Assembly (NCBI GenBank): GCA_017623615.1
Contig: JAGAOT010000027.1
Coordinates: 1 to 47,746 of the forward strand
Direction: 5' to 3'
From: Clostridia bacterium
Lineage (GTDB): Bacteria; Bacillota; Clostridia; Oscillospirales; Acutalibacteraceae
DNA length: 47,746 nucleotides
The notes under the pieces are model-generated. The model saw only the letters and a program-made list of their open reading frames with translations. It had not been told where the DNA came from and made no database searches. Shown one piece after another: positions 35,384 to 44,220 of this stretch; positions within the stretch are counted from its first letter, which is position 1; each line of letters opens with the position of its first letter. The translations under genes and the position numbers were made by a program.

Positions 35384-35410
35384 GTAGGGCGGGATGCCCA
35401 CATCCCGCCG
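35384..35410. repeat. GTAGGG-headed palindrome, between alaS and the HIT gene
   Basis: Head GTAGGG, then a perfect 9-bp stem GGCGGGATG (35388-35396) and CATCCCGCC (35401-35409) with loop CCCA. No T-run follows, so unlike the unit at 30147 it is unlikely to be an efficient terminator. Confidence 0.7.
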
Positions 35411-35437
35411 TGAAATAATAATTAAGGAAGTGTAATT

Positions 35438-35773
35438 ATGGATTGCCTTTTCTGTAAAATTATAAACGGCGAAATCCCCTCATCAAAGGTTTATGAGGAT
35501 GAAAAAGTGCTTGCCTTCAACGACATTGAGCCGCAGGCACCCGTTCACATTCTTATAATCCCCAAGGAGCATATCAAATCCGCCGCCGAAATTGACGAAA
35601 ACAACAGCGCACTTATCGCCCATGTTTTCGAGGTTGCGGCAAAGATTGCCAAGGAAAAGAATCTTGACGGTTTCAGGATTGTCAACAACTGCGGCGACTG
35701 CGCAGGTCAGACCGTTAAGCACATTCATTTTCACATGATGGGCGGCAGAGATTTCGGCTGGCCCGCAGGCTGA
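35438..35773 (+). CDS. HIT-family nucleotide hydrolase
   Basis: A 111-residue histidine-triad protein, Hint type, which hydrolyses adenosine 5'-monophosphoramidates and related compounds. The N-terminal Cys pair CLFCKIINGEIPS, FNDIEPQAPVHILIIPK and the catalytic triad KHIHFHMMGG are clear. GGAAGTG precedes the ATG. First of a closely spaced forward group through ispF. Confidence 0.93.
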   Translation: MDCLFCKIINGEIPSSKVYEDEKVLAFNDIEPQAPVHILIIPKEHIKSAAEIDENNSALIAHVFEVAAKIAKEKNLDGFRIVNNCGDCAGQTVKHIHFHMMGGRDFGWPAG

Positions 35774-35786
35774 TGGAGGTGTCGCT

Positions 35787-36326
35787 ATGTCAGAATATTA
35801 CAGAGTAAATATTGCGGGGCTTGAAAGGGACCTTCTCCGTTGCCCCATTAACGAAAAGCTCGATATCGCCGCCTTTATTCTTTTCGGCGATGTTGAAGTT
35901 ACCGTACATTCCGCGGCAGAGCTTCTCAAAAGACTGCCCGAATTTGATTATATCGTAACTCCCGAGGCAAAGAGCATTCCTCTTGCCTATGAAATGGCAA
36001 AACAGAGCGGCAAAAAGTATTTTGTTGCCCGCAAAAAAGCAAAGCTTTATATGAAAGACCCCGTTTCCGTTCATGTCCGTTCAATAACAACCGACTCCGT
36101 TCAGACTCTTATAATGGACGGCGTTGAGGGTGAACAGATTAGGGGTAAGCGCGTTGTAATTCTTGATGACGTTATCAGCACGGGCGAATCCCTCAAGGCT
36201 GTTGAGGAGCTTTGCTCAAGATTTGATGCAAACGTTGTTGCAAAGGCGGCTGTGCTTGCAGAGGGCGATGCCGCTCAAAGAGATGACATTGTATTCCTTG
36301 CAGAAATACCTCTTATCGAGAAATAA
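35787..36326 (+). CDS. Apt-like phosphoribosyltransferase
   Basis: A 179-residue type I phosphoribosyltransferase. The PRPP loop is VVILDDVISTGESL near residue 130, with a pyrophosphate-loop region YIVTPEAKSIPLAYEMA as in adenine phosphoribosyltransferases. The base specificity is not certain; sequences of this kind are often labelled adenine PRTase or PRTase of unknown base. TGGAGGTG lies upstream of the ATG, 13 bases after the HIT stop. Confidence 0.8.
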   Translation: MSEYYRVNIAGLERDLLRCPINEKLDIAAFILFGDVEVTVHSAAELLKRLPEFDYIVTPEAKSIPLAYEMAKQSGKKYFVARKKAKLYMKDPVSVHVRSITTDSVQTLIMDGVEGEQIRGKRVVILDDVISTGESLKAVEELCSRFDANVVAKAAVLAEGDAAQRDDIVFLAEIPLIEK

Positions 36327-36338
36327 GGGTGTGACTTT

Positions 36339-38555
36339 ATGCCGCGTCCCTTTGCCGTAATCGGTTTTACGGTATTTTTTACCATAGCTTTACTTTATAA
36401 TACGGAAACCGGAGTGACGGCGGCTGCTTTGGCGGCATATGCCGTTGCTCTGGTTGTTGCGCTTTTTGCGGAAAGGGCAAGGCGCGGGCGGGTTTTGCCC
36501 TGCGCGTTTGCTTCAGGTGCGCTTGCATGCGTGCTTTTGCTTGCAAACACAAGCTTTTCATATCTTCCCGCAGCTGCATACAGCGGCAAAACCTGCGATA
36601 TAACGGCGATTTTAACAAGCGAGGCGGAGCTCGAATACGGTAATTTTTATTACACCGCCCGCACAAAGCAAATCGATGGTGAAGACGCAGATTTAAAACT
36701 TCGTCTGAACTTTTCATCACATCCCGATGCCGAGCCTTATGACGAAATAAGCGGCAAATTTAATTTTTATATTCCCGGCGCATCAAGTGAGGAGTTTTTA
36801 TCCTCCAACAAGGCAAACGGTGTTTTTATTGCCGCCTATCCCGTTTCGGATTCCTATGAAGTAAGGGTAGTTCCCGAAGCGGAAAAGCCTGTTGGTAAAA
36901 CAATAATTGACATAAGGAATGCCGTAAAAAATGCGATTTACCGCGTTTTGCCTGATGAAAGGGGAGCACTCGCCGTTGCTTTGATTATCGGCGACAAAAG
37001 CGGCTTATCCGCAGAAACTCTCAATAATTTCCGCACCGCAGGGATATCCCACGTTATCTGTGTTTCGGGATTTCATCTGTCGCTGTGGTCAATGCTCATC
37101 TTCGAATTTTTAAGAAAATTAAAGCTTGGCGAAAAGCTTTCAAGTGTTATCTGCGCATTTGCGGTTGTCGGCTTTATGCTTGTTTCGGGGCTCACATATT
37201 CCGTTGTGCGCGCAGGTATTATGATGCTTGTTTTCTTGCTCGGCAATGTAATTATGCGTAAGCGTGATTCTCTTAATTCTCTCGGCTTCGCGCTGACTGC
37301 GATAGCCCTTTTTAACCCCTACGCAATGGGTTCTGTCAGCCTGCAGCTATCTGCGCTGGCAACCCTCGGAATTATACTTTATTCGCAAAATTTTGCGCTT
37401 CAAATTGAAAACAAATTTGAAAGAATTAAACATAAATTACCGCGAAAAGCGTTGAAAGGCATTGTTTCAACTTTTGCGGTCACGGTGGCGGCAACTGCGT
37501 TCACTCTGCCCGTTTCACTGAATATATACGGCGGCTTCAATTTTGCGGTTTTTGCGGCAAATCTTGTTGCCGTGCCGCTGGCGGGGCTTTGCATGGTGCT
37601 GTGCTCCCTCGGCGCACTTGTCGGCTGCGTGCCGATGAATCTGTTCAATATGCCTGCTGTTTTCGGTGGTGCATTATCTGAATTTTTAACATTCTTTGCC
37701 CGCAAAATTGCCGACTTTGATTTGCTCTCTTTCAGAGTTGAAAGCGATGAATCTGCAGTGATTATCTGCGCTGTTTTGTCGGTCTGCCTGTTTGCTGTTA
37801 TTATGGCATATTTCGGCAAGGCAATGCCGCGCTTGGCGTGTGCAATATCGGCGGCTGTCTTTACCGTAACGCTTCTGTTTTTCTCGTTATCGGAGCAAAG
37901 ACTGACCAAAATCCGCGTTGCGGATTGCGGAAACGGCACATCTGTTGTGTTCAGCAGCGGAGGTGAGAATCTGCTTATCGGCTGCGGAGGCACGGAATAT
38001 CTCGGAGCAATGAATATCTGCAATGCCGTTAATTCATGCGGCGGCAAAATTGACGCAGTTATCATTCCCGATGCCGATGATTATTCAACTGCTTATCTCA
38101 ACAAGGTTTTGGCTGAATACCGACCCGTGCAAATTTATTGCGGCAAATTGCCCAATGGCAGCTCTCTGTTGCTTAATAACACGGAAAAACATGTTTTCGG
38201 AAATGATTTTGAAACAGAAAACTTTTCGGTGAAATTTGTTGAAACACAAAACAGCTATGCCGTTTCAGTTGAAAATAACGATATATCCGCGCTTGTTCTT
38301 TTTGACCCGATTGCCGATTTTTCTTCCCTGCCGGAAAGGTTTCGCTCTGCGGATATCATAATAACCCGCGGCGATTATCCCTCGGGGCTTGAAGGCTCGG
38401 GGTGCAGGCTTGCGGTAATAAATGCGGAAAATCAGCGGGGAGTTCTTCTTCAAAAGGAGCTTTCCGATTTAGGTCTGCGGTGCGTTGCAACTGCAGACTG
38501 CGGAGATATAATCATAAAAGCCGACAGCGGCATTTTAAGTGCAAACAGGGAGTGA
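36339..38555 (+). CDS. comEC: ComEC/Rec2-type DNA channel with degenerate nuclease domain
   Basis: Membrane channel for single-stranded DNA uptake in competence. The 738 residues show N-terminal membrane segments with an OB-like external domain (about 80-185), the Competence domain (ISHVICVSGFHLSL, GLTYSVVRAGIMM, SVSLQLSALATLG) and a C-terminal metallo-beta-lactamase-like region from about 522. There the usual DVGQGD reads VADCGNG and the HxHxDH metal motif is replaced by IPDADDYSTAY, so the nuclease looks inactive. Next to holA as in Bacillus. No other competence genes are visible here. Confidence 0.88.
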   Translation: MPRPFAVIGFTVFFTIALLYNTETGVTAAALAAYAVALVVALFAERARRGRVLPCAFASGALACVLLLANTSFSYLPAAAYSGKTCDITAILTSEAELEYGNFYYTARTKQIDGEDADLKLRLNFSSHPDAEPYDEISGKFNFYIPGASSEEFLSSNKANGVFIAAYPVSDSYEVRVVPEAEKPVGKTIIDIRNAVKNAIYRVLPDERGALAVALIIGDKSGLSAETLNNFRTAGISHVICVSGFHLSLWSMLIFEFLRKLKLGEKLSSVICAFAVVGFMLVSGLTYSVVRAGIMMLVFLLGNVIMRKRDSLNSLGFALTAIALFNPYAMGSVSLQLSALATLGIILYSQNFALQIENKFERIKHKLPRKALKGIVSTFAVTVAATAFTLPVSLNIYGGFNFAVFAANLVAVPLAGLCMVLCSLGALVGCVPMNLFNMPAVFGGALSEFLTFFARKIADFDLLSFRVESDESAVIICAVLSVCLFAVIMAYFGKAMPRLACAISAAVFTVTLLFFSLSEQRLTKIRVADCGNGTSVVFSSGGENLLIGCGGTEYLGAMNICNAVNSCGGKIDAVIIPDADDYSTAYLNKVLAEYRPVQIYCGKLPNGSSLLLNNTEKHVFGNDFETENFSVKFVETQNSYAVSVENNDISALVLFDPIADFSSLPERFRSADIIITRGDYPSGLEGSGCRLAVINAENQRGVLLQKELSDLGLRCVATADCGDIIIKADSGILSANRE

Positions 38556-38578
38556 ATGCTCTCGGAAAGGACGGTTTT

Positions 38579-39607
38579 ATGCCCGTTTTAAATGAAGCAG
38601 GATTGAAAGAAAAGCTCAAAAGCAATCCCGTGGGAATTTATCTTATCTACGGCGAGGAGAGCTATCTTAAAAAAGCTTATATTGACAAAATTGTTGCCAA
38701 AACCGTTGATGACACTTTCGGCGACTTCAATTTTCATACCTTTGACGGCAAGGAAGCCACCCTTTCCGATATTTACGAGAGCGCGGTTGCCGTGCCTATG
38801 ATGGCGGAAACAAAATGTGTTCTTGTTAAGGATTTTCCGCTTGATGCTCTCGACGATAACGGTTTTGAGCAGCTCGAAACCGTTCTTGCCGATAATCCCG
38901 ATGACTGCGCGCTTGTTTTTTCGTTTGTTGCCCACACTCCCAAGGGCGCAAAATGGAATAAAGCCGTTAAAATGTTTGAAAAATACGGCTATGCCGTAAA
39001 ACTCGACAAAAAAACCACCCCGGAGCTTATTAAAATGCTTGAGAGCGGCGCAAAAAAACGCGGCAAAGCGTTTGACAAGGGCTCGGCGGCTTATCTTATA
39101 ACATGTGTCGGCACCGACCTCAATACTCTTCTTAACGAAACGGAAAAGGTTTGCGCCTATGCATCGGGTGAAACCGTTAAAAAGAGCGATATTGACGCCG
39201 TATGCATTAAAAGCCTTGATGCAAAGGTGTTTGATATGATAAAGGATTTGACCGCTGGCAGGTTTGACAGCGCGTTCAAAAAGCTCTCTCTTCTTTTTGA
39301 GCAAAGGGAGGATGAGTTTCAGATTCTCGGCGCTCTCATTGCGCAGTATTCCGATATTTACAGAGCAAAGGCTGCTGTCAAATCGGGCAACAGAGCCGAA
39401 ATGATAGCGCAATATTATGATTATTCCGGCAAGGAATTCAGGCTTACAAATGCGGCAAGAAACGGCTCGTCACTCTCGTTTGAAGCGATAGGCGAATGCA
39501 TTGAAATTCTTTCTTGGGCAGACACAACGCTGAAAAGTTCCGCGCTCGACAAACGGCTTGTTCTTGAGCAGACCGTAGTCAAGCTTTCGAGAGCCGGCAG
39601 GAGATAA
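38579..39607 (+). CDS. holA: DNA polymerase III, delta subunit
   Basis: Clamp-loader subunit that opens the sliding clamp. The 342 residues show the canonical start KSNPVGIYLIYGEESYLKKAYIDKI, a AAA+-like fold without a working Walker A, the middle domain with LNTLLNETEKVCAYA and the C-terminal collar with LSWADTTLKSSALDKRLVLEQ. The frame opens at 38402 inside comEC, but ATG 38579, with GGAAAGG eight bases upstream, is the real start. Follows comEC by 23 bases. Confidence 0.93.
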   Translation: MPVLNEAGLKEKLKSNPVGIYLIYGEESYLKKAYIDKIVAKTVDDTFGDFNFHTFDGKEATLSDIYESAVAVPMMAETKCVLVKDFPLDALDDNGFEQLETVLADNPDDCALVFSFVAHTPKGAKWNKAVKMFEKYGYAVKLDKKTTPELIKMLESGAKKRGKAFDKGSAAYLITCVGTDLNTLLNETEKVCAYASGETVKKSDIDAVCIKSLDAKVFDMIKDLTAGRFDSAFKKLSLLFEQREDEFQILGALIAQYSDIYRAKAAVKSGNRAEMIAQYYDYSGKEFRLTNAARNGSSLSFEAIGECIEILSWADTTLKSSALDKRLVLEQTVVKLSRAGRR

Positions 39608-39609
39608 AA

Positions 39610-40212
39610 ATGATTAAGATTAAACAAGCGGTAATTGTTGAGGGAAAGTATGACAAAATCAAGCTTTCCGGCATTATTGATGCTCCGATAATCCAGACCG
39701 ACGGCTTCGGTATTTTTAAGGATAAGGAGCTTCAGCAGCTTATCCGCACCTTGGCTGAAAAAAGAGGGATACTCGTGCTCACGGACAGCGATTCCGCGGG
39801 CTTTAAAATCCGTTCTTTTATCGGCTCAACGGTTGACCAAAGCAACATAATTCACGCATATATACCCGATATTTTCGGCAAGGAAAGCCGTAAAACAGAG
39901 CCTTCAAAAGAGGGCAAGATAGGCGTTGAGGGCGTTTCGGAGGAGATTATTATGCAGTCGCTTGCAAATGCGGGCGTTTTGTGCGAAACCACTCCGGAGC
40001 CCGAAAGACCCATTACAAAGCTTGATTTATATGAGCTCGGCTTCACGGGCGGGGAGCACAGCGCGCAGAAAAGGGCGGCTCTGCTCAAATATTATTCTTT
40101 CCCCGAAAGGCTTTCCGCAAATTCTCTCATAAAGGTGCTTAACTGCGTAACCACATATGACCGTTTTTTGCAGGATGTTGAAGAAATTGAAAAGGAGATG
40201 GCGCAATGTTAA
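39610..40212 (+). CDS. rnmV: Ribonuclease M5-like Toprim protein
   Basis: RNase M5 trims 5S rRNA precursors in Firmicutes. The 200 residues have the Toprim motifs [10 protein letters not shown] (Glu) and [12 protein letters not shown] (DxDxxG), then [12 protein letters not shown] and a C-terminal domain [21 protein letters not shown], all matching the RnmV layout. Its usual neighbour ksgA is absent. It begins two bases after the holA stop and overlaps ispF by 7 bases. Confidence 0.82.
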   Translation: MIKIKQAVIVEGKYDKIKLSGIIDAPIIQTDGFGIFKDKELQQLIRTLAEKRGILVLTDSDSAGFKIRSFIGSTVDQSNIIHAYIPDIFGKESRKTEPSKEGKIGVEGVSEEIIMQSLANAGVLCETTPEPERPITKLDLYELGFTGGEHSAQKRAALLKYYSFPERLSANSLIKVLNCVTTYDRFLQDVEEIEKEMAQC

Positions 40213-40679
40213 GAATAGGTCACGGATATGATGTTCACAGGCTCGTTGAGGGCAGAAAGCTCATTGTCGGCGGAGTCGAAATTCCCCACGAAAAGGGCTT
40301 GCTGGGCCATTCCGATGCGGATGTGCTTCTCCATGCAATAAGCGATGCGCTTCTCGGCGCGGCGGCGCTCGGCGACATCGGCTGCCTTTTTCCTGACACG
40401 GATGAACGCTTCAAGGGTGCGGACAGTCTTTTGCTTCTCAAAGAGGTTGTTTCTGTTTTAAAAGAAAACGGTTATTCCGTTGTTAATATTGACAGCACTC
40501 TGCTTGCACAGCGTCCCAAGATGCGCCCGCATATCAATGCAATGCGCAAAAATATCGCCGATGCCTGCGGGATTTCGGCAGATTTTGTGAGCGTAAAGGC
40601 AACAACCGAAGAAAAGCTCGGCTTTACCGGCAGAGAAGAGGGCATTTCCGCCCATGCAGTCTGCCTAATCGAAAAATAA
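40206..40679 (+). CDS. ispF: 2-C-methyl-D-erythritol 2,4-cyclodiphosphate synthase
   Basis: Enzyme of the MEP isoprenoid pathway; makes the cyclic diphosphate from CDP-ME 2-phosphate. The 157-residue trimer-type protein has the zinc ligands in GYDVHR (DxH), the loop [25 protein letters not shown] and the end [20 protein letters not shown]. Start overlaps rnmV (ATG at 40206); an AAGGAGATGG site lies upstream. Other MEP genes are not in the window. Confidence 0.96.
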   Translation: MLRIGHGYDVHRLVEGRKLIVGGVEIPHEKGLLGHSDADVLLHAISDALLGAAALGDIGCLFPDTDERFKGADSLLLLKEVVSVLKENGYSVVNIDSTLLAQRPKMRPHINAMRKNIADACGISADFVSVKATTEEKLGFTGREEGISAHAVCLIEK

Positions 40680-40706
40680 ATTTTTTGTTAAATATCCAAT
40701 ATATGT

Positions 40707-40735
40707 TTGCAACGTGCTTTTCTTTATGTTATGAT
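40707..40735 (+). promoter_or_regulatory. Promoter of cdaA-cdaR
   Basis: TTGCAA (40707-40712) and TATGAT (40730-40735), 17-base spacer, extended -10 (TGT). Confidence 0.65.
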
Positions 40736-40778
40736 ATTTAAGTAAAAGTGTTTTTTAGTCAGAAAGGAATGGTCAAAT

Positions 40779-41654
40779 ATGACCTTTTTCGGAAATATAG
40801 CCGAGTTTTTTTCAAAGATTCCGTCTTTGAGCTTCGGCGTAACGGATTTTCTTGATATCTGCCTTGTTGCGTTCATTATTTACAACGCGATAAAGCTTAT
40901 CAGAGAAACAAGAGCTTTTCAGCTTGTTAAGGGTCTTTTGCTTCTCGGCGCGGGATATCTCATTATCGGCATGCTTGAAATGCAGGCAAGCTCCTATATT
41001 TTCAGGTTTGTTTTCCAAAACATTTTCATTATTCTCATTATCCTTTTCCAGCAGGAGATAAGGCAGATTTTGGAGAGAGTCGGCAAAAGTAAATTCACCA
41101 ACATCAGTCTGCTTTTAAAGGGTAACCGCGTTGCGCAGGAAGAAACAGTCGGCAATGCCGTTATCGAAATTGCAAAGGCTGTTCAGCGTATGAGCGACAG
41201 TAAAACCGGCTCCCTTATCGTTATGGAAAAAGAAATGCTTCTCGGCGATGTTATAAAGACGGGCAAAAGCATTGATGCTTTTGTTACCCATGAGCTTATC
41301 GGCAACATATTTTTCCCCAATTCTCCGCTGCATGACGGCGCGGCTGTTGTCAGAAACGGAAGGCTCCTTTGTGCGGGCTGCGTTTTGCCTCTGACCAAAA
41401 GTGACGAGGTTTCCAGCGATTTGGGCACAAGACACAGAGCGGCATTGGGCATGAGCGAGCAAAGCGATGCAATGGTTATTGTTACCTCGGAAGAAACAGG
41501 CATAATTTCCGTTGCATTTAAAGGCGAGCTTATCCGCGGTCTTAACGAAGCGGAGCTTCGCGAAAAGCTGCTTAACTATTTGATTGATGCCGTGCCCGAT
41601 AAGGATTCGGATTCGGGAATGCTCAAAAAACTGTTTAAGGGTTGGAAAAAATGA
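40779..41654 (+). CDS. cdaA: Diadenylate cyclase CdaA
   Basis: Membrane enzyme that joins two ATP into c-di-AMP. The 291 residues have three membrane segments in the first 90 residues and a DAC domain with the catalytic D186-G-A in SPLHDGAAVV and R218-H-R in GTRHRAALG. AGAAAGGAATGG precedes the ATG. It overlaps cdaR by four bases (ATGA). In Firmicutes cdaA-cdaR is usually followed by glmM; here the pair is followed by a terminator instead. The degrading enzyme GdpP is at 1236. Confidence 0.96.
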   Translation: MTFFGNIAEFFSKIPSLSFGVTDFLDICLVAFIIYNAIKLIRETRAFQLVKGLLLLGAGYLIIGMLEMQASSYIFRFVFQNIFIILIILFQQEIRQILERVGKSKFTNISLLLKGNRVAQEETVGNAVIEIAKAVQRMSDSKTGSLIVMEKEMLLGDVIKTGKSIDAFVTHELIGNIFFPNSPLHDGAAVVRNGRLLCAGCVLPLTKSDEVSSDLGTRHRAALGMSEQSDAMVIVTSEETGIISVAFKGELIRGLNEAELREKLLNYLIDAVPDKDSDSGMLKKLFKGWKK

Positions 41655-42928
41655 AAAAGAAAAATCAAAGAATAAGCGACCTTTTTTATAACAATCGCTT
41701 TTTGTTTGTGTTTTCGGTTGTTGTTGCCGTTATAACATGGCTTGTTGTTGCGGTTGAATTTGCAGAAACCGAAAACATCATAAAAAATGTTCCCGTTCAG
41801 ATTGATTACAGCAGAATTCAAGATAATCTCGGCGGGCTTGAGCCTTTCGGCGAAACCGAGTTTTTTGTTGATGTCACAATAAGCGGCAAACGCCATATTG
41901 TTGAGTCGGACGATGTCAAGGACGATTTGGTTGTAACAGCCAACACAAGCTATGTCAGCTCTGTCGGCACATACAGCCTGAATCTCGCCGTTACATCCGC
42001 TTCCGTCAGACCGGAATACGATGTTGTGGGCACTTCGACCAACTCGATTGATGTTTATTTTGATTACTACAAAGAAAAAGAGTTCAAGGTTGAAGCTGAC
42101 ATAGATTTTGCTTCTCCCGCTGTGCCGGAGGGATATCATATGGATAATTTTATCCTCTCCAATGCAGCAACTGTTAAGGTCAGCGGACCCGAAACCGAAA
42201 TCAACAAAATAAAGGCTGTGTCAGCAAAAGCAACGAATGAAGGCAATCTGCGCCAAAGCCAAACGGTTGATGCAATTCTGACTGCTGTTACGGTGGACGG
42301 CTCAACCCCGAAATATATTTCGTTCAACAGACAGTCCGAAAAAATTCAGATAACAATTCCCGTTTATAAGATTGCTACGCTTCCCGTAACCTGCGGCTTC
42401 AGCAACACTCCGTCGGAATATCTGGGCAATCTTCCGTTCACTGTTTCGATAAGCCCCGCAACGGTTACTTTCGGTGTGCCCGAAAACGAGCTTGCAGGCA
42501 AAACAAGCATGGAGCTTGCAACAAAGATAGATTTTTCGGAGCTGAAAACTGGGGTTAATACCTTCAATGTCAAGGCGACCGGCGGCGAAATAGTCGGCGG
42601 CATAGTGCTTGACGAAACGCAGGAATTTGTTATAACCGTCAAGGTTGGCGGCATGTCCTCAAAAACGGTTGCCGCACCGCAGAATGTCAGCTTTATCAAC
42701 GTTCCCGACGGTTTGGTAACAGAAACCTCAAGCCTCAATTTTTCTGAGATGACTGTTATCGGTCCGCAGGAAAAACTTGATTTGATTACTGCTGACAGCA
42801 TAAACCTTGTGGCGGATTTCAGCGACATAGACGAAAACGCTTCAGATGTTGTAACCGTGCCCGTGCGCATTTCAGACGGCAGCTGCTGGTCCTACGGCTT
42901 CTATACGGTAACGGCAACAATTTCATAA
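41651..42928 (+). CDS. cdaR: CdaA regulator CdaR (YbbR repeats)
   Basis: Extracytoplasmic partner that modulates CdaA. The 425 residues comprise an N-terminal membrane anchor (about 12-37, FLFVFSVVVAVITWLVVAV) and about four YbbR repeats, seen as recurring VxVSGP/VxVxGxxxxI patterns (for example VTISGKRHIV, VKVSGPETEI, MTVIGPQEKL). ATG 41651 overlaps the cdaA stop and gives the usual MKKKN start; a TTG three codons earlier is in frame but less likely. Ends before a strong terminator. Confidence 0.9.
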   Translation: MKKKNQRISDLFYNNRFLFVFSVVVAVITWLVVAVEFAETENIIKNVPVQIDYSRIQDNLGGLEPFGETEFFVDVTISGKRHIVESDDVKDDLVVTANTSYVSSVGTYSLNLAVTSASVRPEYDVVGTSTNSIDVYFDYYKEKEFKVEADIDFASPAVPEGYHMDNFILSNAATVKVSGPETEINKIKAVSAKATNEGNLRQSQTVDAILTAVTVDGSTPKYISFNRQSEKIQITIPVYKIATLPVTCGFSNTPSEYLGNLPFTVSISPATVTFGVPENELAGKTSMELATKIDFSELKTGVNTFNVKATGGEIVGGIVLDETQEFVITVKVGGMSSKTVAAPQNVSFINVPDGLVTETSSLNFSEMTVIGPQEKLDLITADSINLVADFSDIDENASDVVTVPVRISDGSCWSYGFYTVTATIS

Positions 42929-42941
42929 GATTATTAACCTC

Positions 42942-42970
42942 AACGGCATGGCTTCGGTCATGCCGTTTTT
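42942..42970 (+). terminator. Rho-independent terminator after cdaR
   Basis: Stem AACGGCATG (42942-42950) with CATGCCGTT (42959-42967), 8-base loop containing TTCGG, then T to 42970. It marks the boundary between the core genome and the repeat-rich region. Confidence 0.92.
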
Positions 42971-42982
42971 GTTGTGATGTTA

Positions 42983-43011
42983 TTGACAAAAATGCATAAA
43001 AAGCTTATGAT
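42983..43011 (+). promoter_or_regulatory. Promoter of the first cassette gene
   Basis: TTGACA (42983-42988) and TATGAT (43006-43011), 17-base spacer, directly after the cdaR terminator. It is the only good promoter seen before the cassette region and could transcribe several cassettes. Confidence 0.7.
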
Positions 43012-43044
43012 AATTTTGAAAAATAATGCTATGCATTCAGGCAT

Positions 43045-43070
43045 AACACATGGGGCGGTTCTGTGTGTTG
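43045..43070. repeat. Degenerate copy of the GGGGACGGTTCTGTGTC element
   Basis: Arms AACACA and TGTGTT enclose TGGGGCGGTTC, a decayed form of the GGGGACGGTTCTGTGTC unit seen intact at 43583 and 44110. It lies in the leader of the gene at 43090. Confidence 0.5.
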
Positions 43071-43089
43071 ACAATAAGGTGGGAATATA

Positions 43090-43581
43090 ATGAAATTCTG
43101 TAAAAATAAAGCAAAAGTGATTTTGTATTATTGTGTAACGTATCTTTTGTTGGCGGTTTTGGTTGCGACGATTGTCGCATTGGTTTTTGATGAAAATACA
43201 ATTCAGCGTATTGTTATAATAGAATTGATACTTGTTGCGGCTGTTTTCCCTTTTATTAAAATGCATATTGCAGAAGTGAAGCAGACCGTTGAGTTAGGTG
43301 AAGAAGGGCTAGTTTGTGAGAATTTTATTATAAACGGTAATGTGGCAAACGGAAAAATAGATTATAAACTAATTGAAAGTATAACTTTGAAAAGTGTTCT
43401 TTTGAAACCGTTTTCGTATTGTCTGTATGTAAAATTAAAGAACGAAAAACCCTTTGCATTAAATGATGATTATATCAATTATAAAGAATTGTGGTTATCA
43501 TTTTGTCAAAAATGCAAAGAGAACAACCCTGATGCTTTTATCGATGAAGCTATTTTTAAAAAATTAGGTAAACAGGGATAA
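43090..43581 (+). CDS. Small membrane protein with PH-like tail; possible orphan immunity protein
   Basis: A 163-residue protein of unknown function: two membrane segments (about 10-33 and 38-57) and a soluble C-terminal half with beta-rich pattern (VELGEEGLVCENFII, IDYKLIESITLKSVLLKP), like small bacterial PH-type domains. AAGGTGGG lies before the ATG. Codons are clearly more AT-rich than in the core genes. Its TAA stop is the TAA at the start of the composite repeat at 43578. Context next to an Rhs toxin remnant makes an orphan immunity role possible, without direct evidence. Confidence 0.7.
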   Translation: MKFCKNKAKVILYYCVTYLLLAVLVATIVALVFDENTIQRIVIIELILVAAVFPFIKMHIAEVKQTVELGEEGLVCENFIINGNVANGKIDYKLIESITLKSVLLKPFSYCLYVKLKNEKPFALNDDYINYKELWLSFCQKCKENNPDAFIDEAIFKKLGKQG

Positions 43582-43646
43582 GACAGGGGACGGTTCTGTG
43601 TCTTGAGGGTAGGGGCGATTCACGAATCGCCCGCCAATTCCGCACA
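43578..43646. repeat. Composite palindromic repeat, copy A
   Basis: Begins ATAAGACAGGGGACGG and is identical over 69 bases to 44105-44173 (copy B). Two modules: AGACA/TGTCT flanking GGGGACGGTT, then a GTAGGGG-headed palindrome with stem GGGCGATTC (43613-43621) and GAATCGCCC (43624-43632). After the shared block it continues into a different palindrome (43665) where B and C have a second GTAGGGG unit. The first TAA is the stop of the preceding gene. Confidence 0.85.
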
Positions 43647-43664
43647 CATCAATGTCAACCTTTG

Positions 43665-43710
43665 CCTCCCTCGCGAGGGAGGTGGATTTTGCGAAGCAAA
43701 AGACGGAGGA
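43665..43710. repeat. Palindromic element CCTCCCTCGCGAGGGAGG with second hairpin
   Basis: An 18-base perfect palindrome (43665-43682) is followed by hairpin TTTTGC/GCAAAA (43687-43701) and ends AGACGGAGGA. The final GGAGGA serves as ribosome site for the gene at 43719. From memory, similar elements recur in gut Clostridia genomes. Confidence 0.7.
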
Positions 43711-43718
43711 TAATTTAT

Positions 43719-44108
43719 ATGAAATATAAGAAGACTTTTTTGCAAATATTTGTTTATGTAGAGATGTTATTCTTTTTGCTCGGATATTTTGTTGATTTAC
43801 AGTTTTTTTTAACAGAGCATCCTTTGTCATTTTCTTTGTTTCCGCTTCTTTTTATCTTGATTCTAAATTTAGTTATAATACTAATTTCAATTTCAATTTT
43901 TAGATTTTATATTGAAATCAGCATTGATAAAAACATTATCAAAACATGCTTCAAAGTAAGTTTGGGTGTTTTGGTGTTTTTGATTGTATCATCAAGTCTG
44001 CAAATCATATTTGAATTAGAAAAAATGTTTTTGGTGTTGTCGCCCTTGTGCTTTACTGTATCAGTATGCACCTTAATATTAGTTTCAAAAGTTAAAAGTA
44101 ATAGATAA
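43719..44108 (+). CDS. Small four-helix membrane protein; possible orphan immunity protein
   Basis: A 129-residue hydrophobic protein with about four membrane segments (roughly 6-28, 36-60, 78-98 and 103-123) and no recognised motif. ATG 43719 has GGAGGA eight bases upstream, supplied by the repeat element; the frame extends to 43662 through the repeat and is not used. It is very AT-rich. Its TAA stop again coincides with the TAA that opens composite repeat copy B. Similar in size and type to the immunity-like protein at 45443. Confidence 0.65.
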   Translation: MKYKKTFLQIFVYVEMLFFLLGYFVDLQFFLTEHPLSFSLFPLLFILILNLVIILISISIFRFYIEISIDKNIIKTCFKVSLGVLVFLIVSSSLQIIFELEKMFLVLSPLCFTVSVCTLILVSKVKSNR

Positions 44109-44220
44109 GACAGGGGACGGTTCTGTGTCTTGAGGGTAGGGGCGATTCACGAATCGCCCGCCAATTCCGCACAAATTCAATTTTACATCGTAGGGGCGCA
44201 CCTCTGTGTGCGCCCTGAAA
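44105..44220. repeat. Composite palindromic repeat, copy B
   Basis: Contains the 69 bases shared with copy A, then a linker and a second GTAGGGG palindrome (stem GGGCGCAC with GTGCGCCC, about 44192-44217). Bases 44114-44220 are identical over 107 bases to 45861-45967 (copy C). Such identity implies recent duplication or gene conversion. Confidence 0.88.

Noticed and set aside
38588-39412. Reverse open frame inside holA
   Set aside because: Shadow of holA with no ribosome site.
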